Assembly: GCA_903904765.1 (NCBI GenBank) | Contig: CAIVEA010000054.1 | Span: forward strand, 1 to 6,578 | Source of the DNA: an uncultured Chloroflexota bacterium | Lineage (GTDB): Bacteria > Chloroflexota > Anaerolineae > Aggregatilineales > Phototrophicaceae | Length of the DNA: 6,578 bases | Direction: 5' to 3' | Shown here: positions 6,157 through 6,578 of the stretch, one piece after another | Layout of the letters: every line of letters begins with the position of its first letter | How positions within the stretch are numbered: the stretch's first letter is position 1 | The notes under the pieces: generated by a model | Told to the model about the DNA's origin: nothing | The model's database searches: none | Seen by the model: only the letters and a program-made list of their open reading frames with translations | Program-made: the position numbers and the translations under genes

Positions 6157-6578
6157 ATGAATTCCAGAGACAGAGTGCTGACCACGTTCGCCTTTGAAGA
6201 GCCAGATCGTGTACCGGTCTGGCTCGGCGCTTCGCCCGCCTTCCGCAAGAAAGCCATCCAACATCTAAACCTACCTGACGACGAAAGCCTGTCGTTGTGG
6301 GTGGGGGACGATTTCCGGCGCGTCACCACTCGTTATGCTGGCCCGCAAGAGCGCAGTCCCTATGGCAACCTGCCCCCCGGCGTGACTTTCCGTTCGCCCT
6401 TCAAAATCCTGCGGCATGGCTATGAGGGCGGTCAGCCCATCAGCCACCCACTAGAACACGCCACCACCGTTGACGAAATCAACAACTACGACTGGCCTGA
6501 TCCTGCATGGGTGGATGTGTCGCACATCCGCGCCGAGGCAGCTACCTTTCATAACCGCTACGCCATCCTCGGCGGCGA
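6157..6578 (+). CDS. Uroporphyrinogen decarboxylase (URO-D) superfamily protein, non-HemE, truncated at the right edge
   Basis: An open frame from the ATG at 6157 continues to the window end for 140 codons without a stop. Its N-terminus, MNSRDRVLTTFAFEEPDRVPVW (1-22), is the classic opening of URO-D superfamily proteins, and a PLEHATTVDEINNYDWPDP segment (about 95-113) followed by an LGG near the edge also fits. The superfamily includes heme-pathway HemE and the cobamide-dependent methyltransferases MtaA/MtbA/CmuA. HemE's MRQAGRY porphyrin-binding motif should follow PVW but is replaced by LGASPAFRKKA, so this is not the heme enzyme. The start is supported by CAGGGA (6143-6148) 8 nt upstream and an in-frame TGA at 6139-6141. 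It lies 92 nt after the GH28-like gene, probably in the same catabolic cluster. Function is unassigned; the catalytic centre lies outside the window. Confidence 0.85.
   Translation, partial: MNSRDRVLTTFAFEEPDRVPVWLGASPAFRKKAIQHLNLPDDESLSLWVGDDFRRVTTRYAGPQERSPYGNLPPGVTFRSPFKILRHGYEGGQPISHPLEHATTVDEINNYDWPDPAWVDVSHIRAEAATFHNRYAILGG

Noticed and set aside
6138..6197. A 19-codon frame starting at the ATG at 6138, overlapping the URO-D start
   Set aside because: It has no ribosome-binding site and overlaps the well-supported gene in another frame; probably chance.

Overview
The window is a moderately GC-rich bacterial chromosome fragment. All genes lie on the + strand, are densely packed, and favour codons ending in G or C. 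Nothing visible fixes the phylum. A metabolic gene cluster from an environmental bacterium, possibly Chloroflexota, is a weak guess from the gene mix (URO-D-like protein beside an intracellular GH28-like protein). There are no RNA genes, mobile elements, CRISPR arrays or integration scars.

Layout: (1) positions 1-707 hold the 3' part of a HisC-like PLP aminotransferase whose start lies outside the window. (2) A short gap (708-790) contains a strong 11-bp hairpin and a 15-bp AT-rich palindrome just before the next start. (3) Three genes with 9-nt and 6-nt gaps form an evident operon at 791-4582: an MmgE/PrpD-family lyase/epimerase, an LLM-class (luciferase-like) flavin-dependent oxidoreductase, and a cyclic amidohydrolase of the hydantoinase/dihydropyrimidinase/dihydroorotase group with its full metal-ligand set. 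(4) A 126-nt gap holds a candidate promoter and a bulged stem-loop. (5) A cytoplasmic GH28-type parallel beta-helix protein follows at 4709-6064. (6) After 92 nt containing small palindromes, a URO-D-superfamily gene starts at 6157 and runs off the right edge.

How the genes may work together: the central operon has the look of a small catabolic pathway. A flavin-dependent (mono)oxygenase, a ring-opening C-N hydrolase and an MmgE/PrpD enzyme could process a nitrogen-containing ring compound down to a dicarboxylate-type product. The substrate cannot be read from the sequence. GH28 plus URO-D look like a second unit, concerned with uronate-type oligosaccharides. The GH28-like protein keeps the three catalytic Asp positions but has lost the classical GHG histidine and the RxK pair, so it is probably not an ordinary polygalacturonase. 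No transporter or regulator is present in the window.
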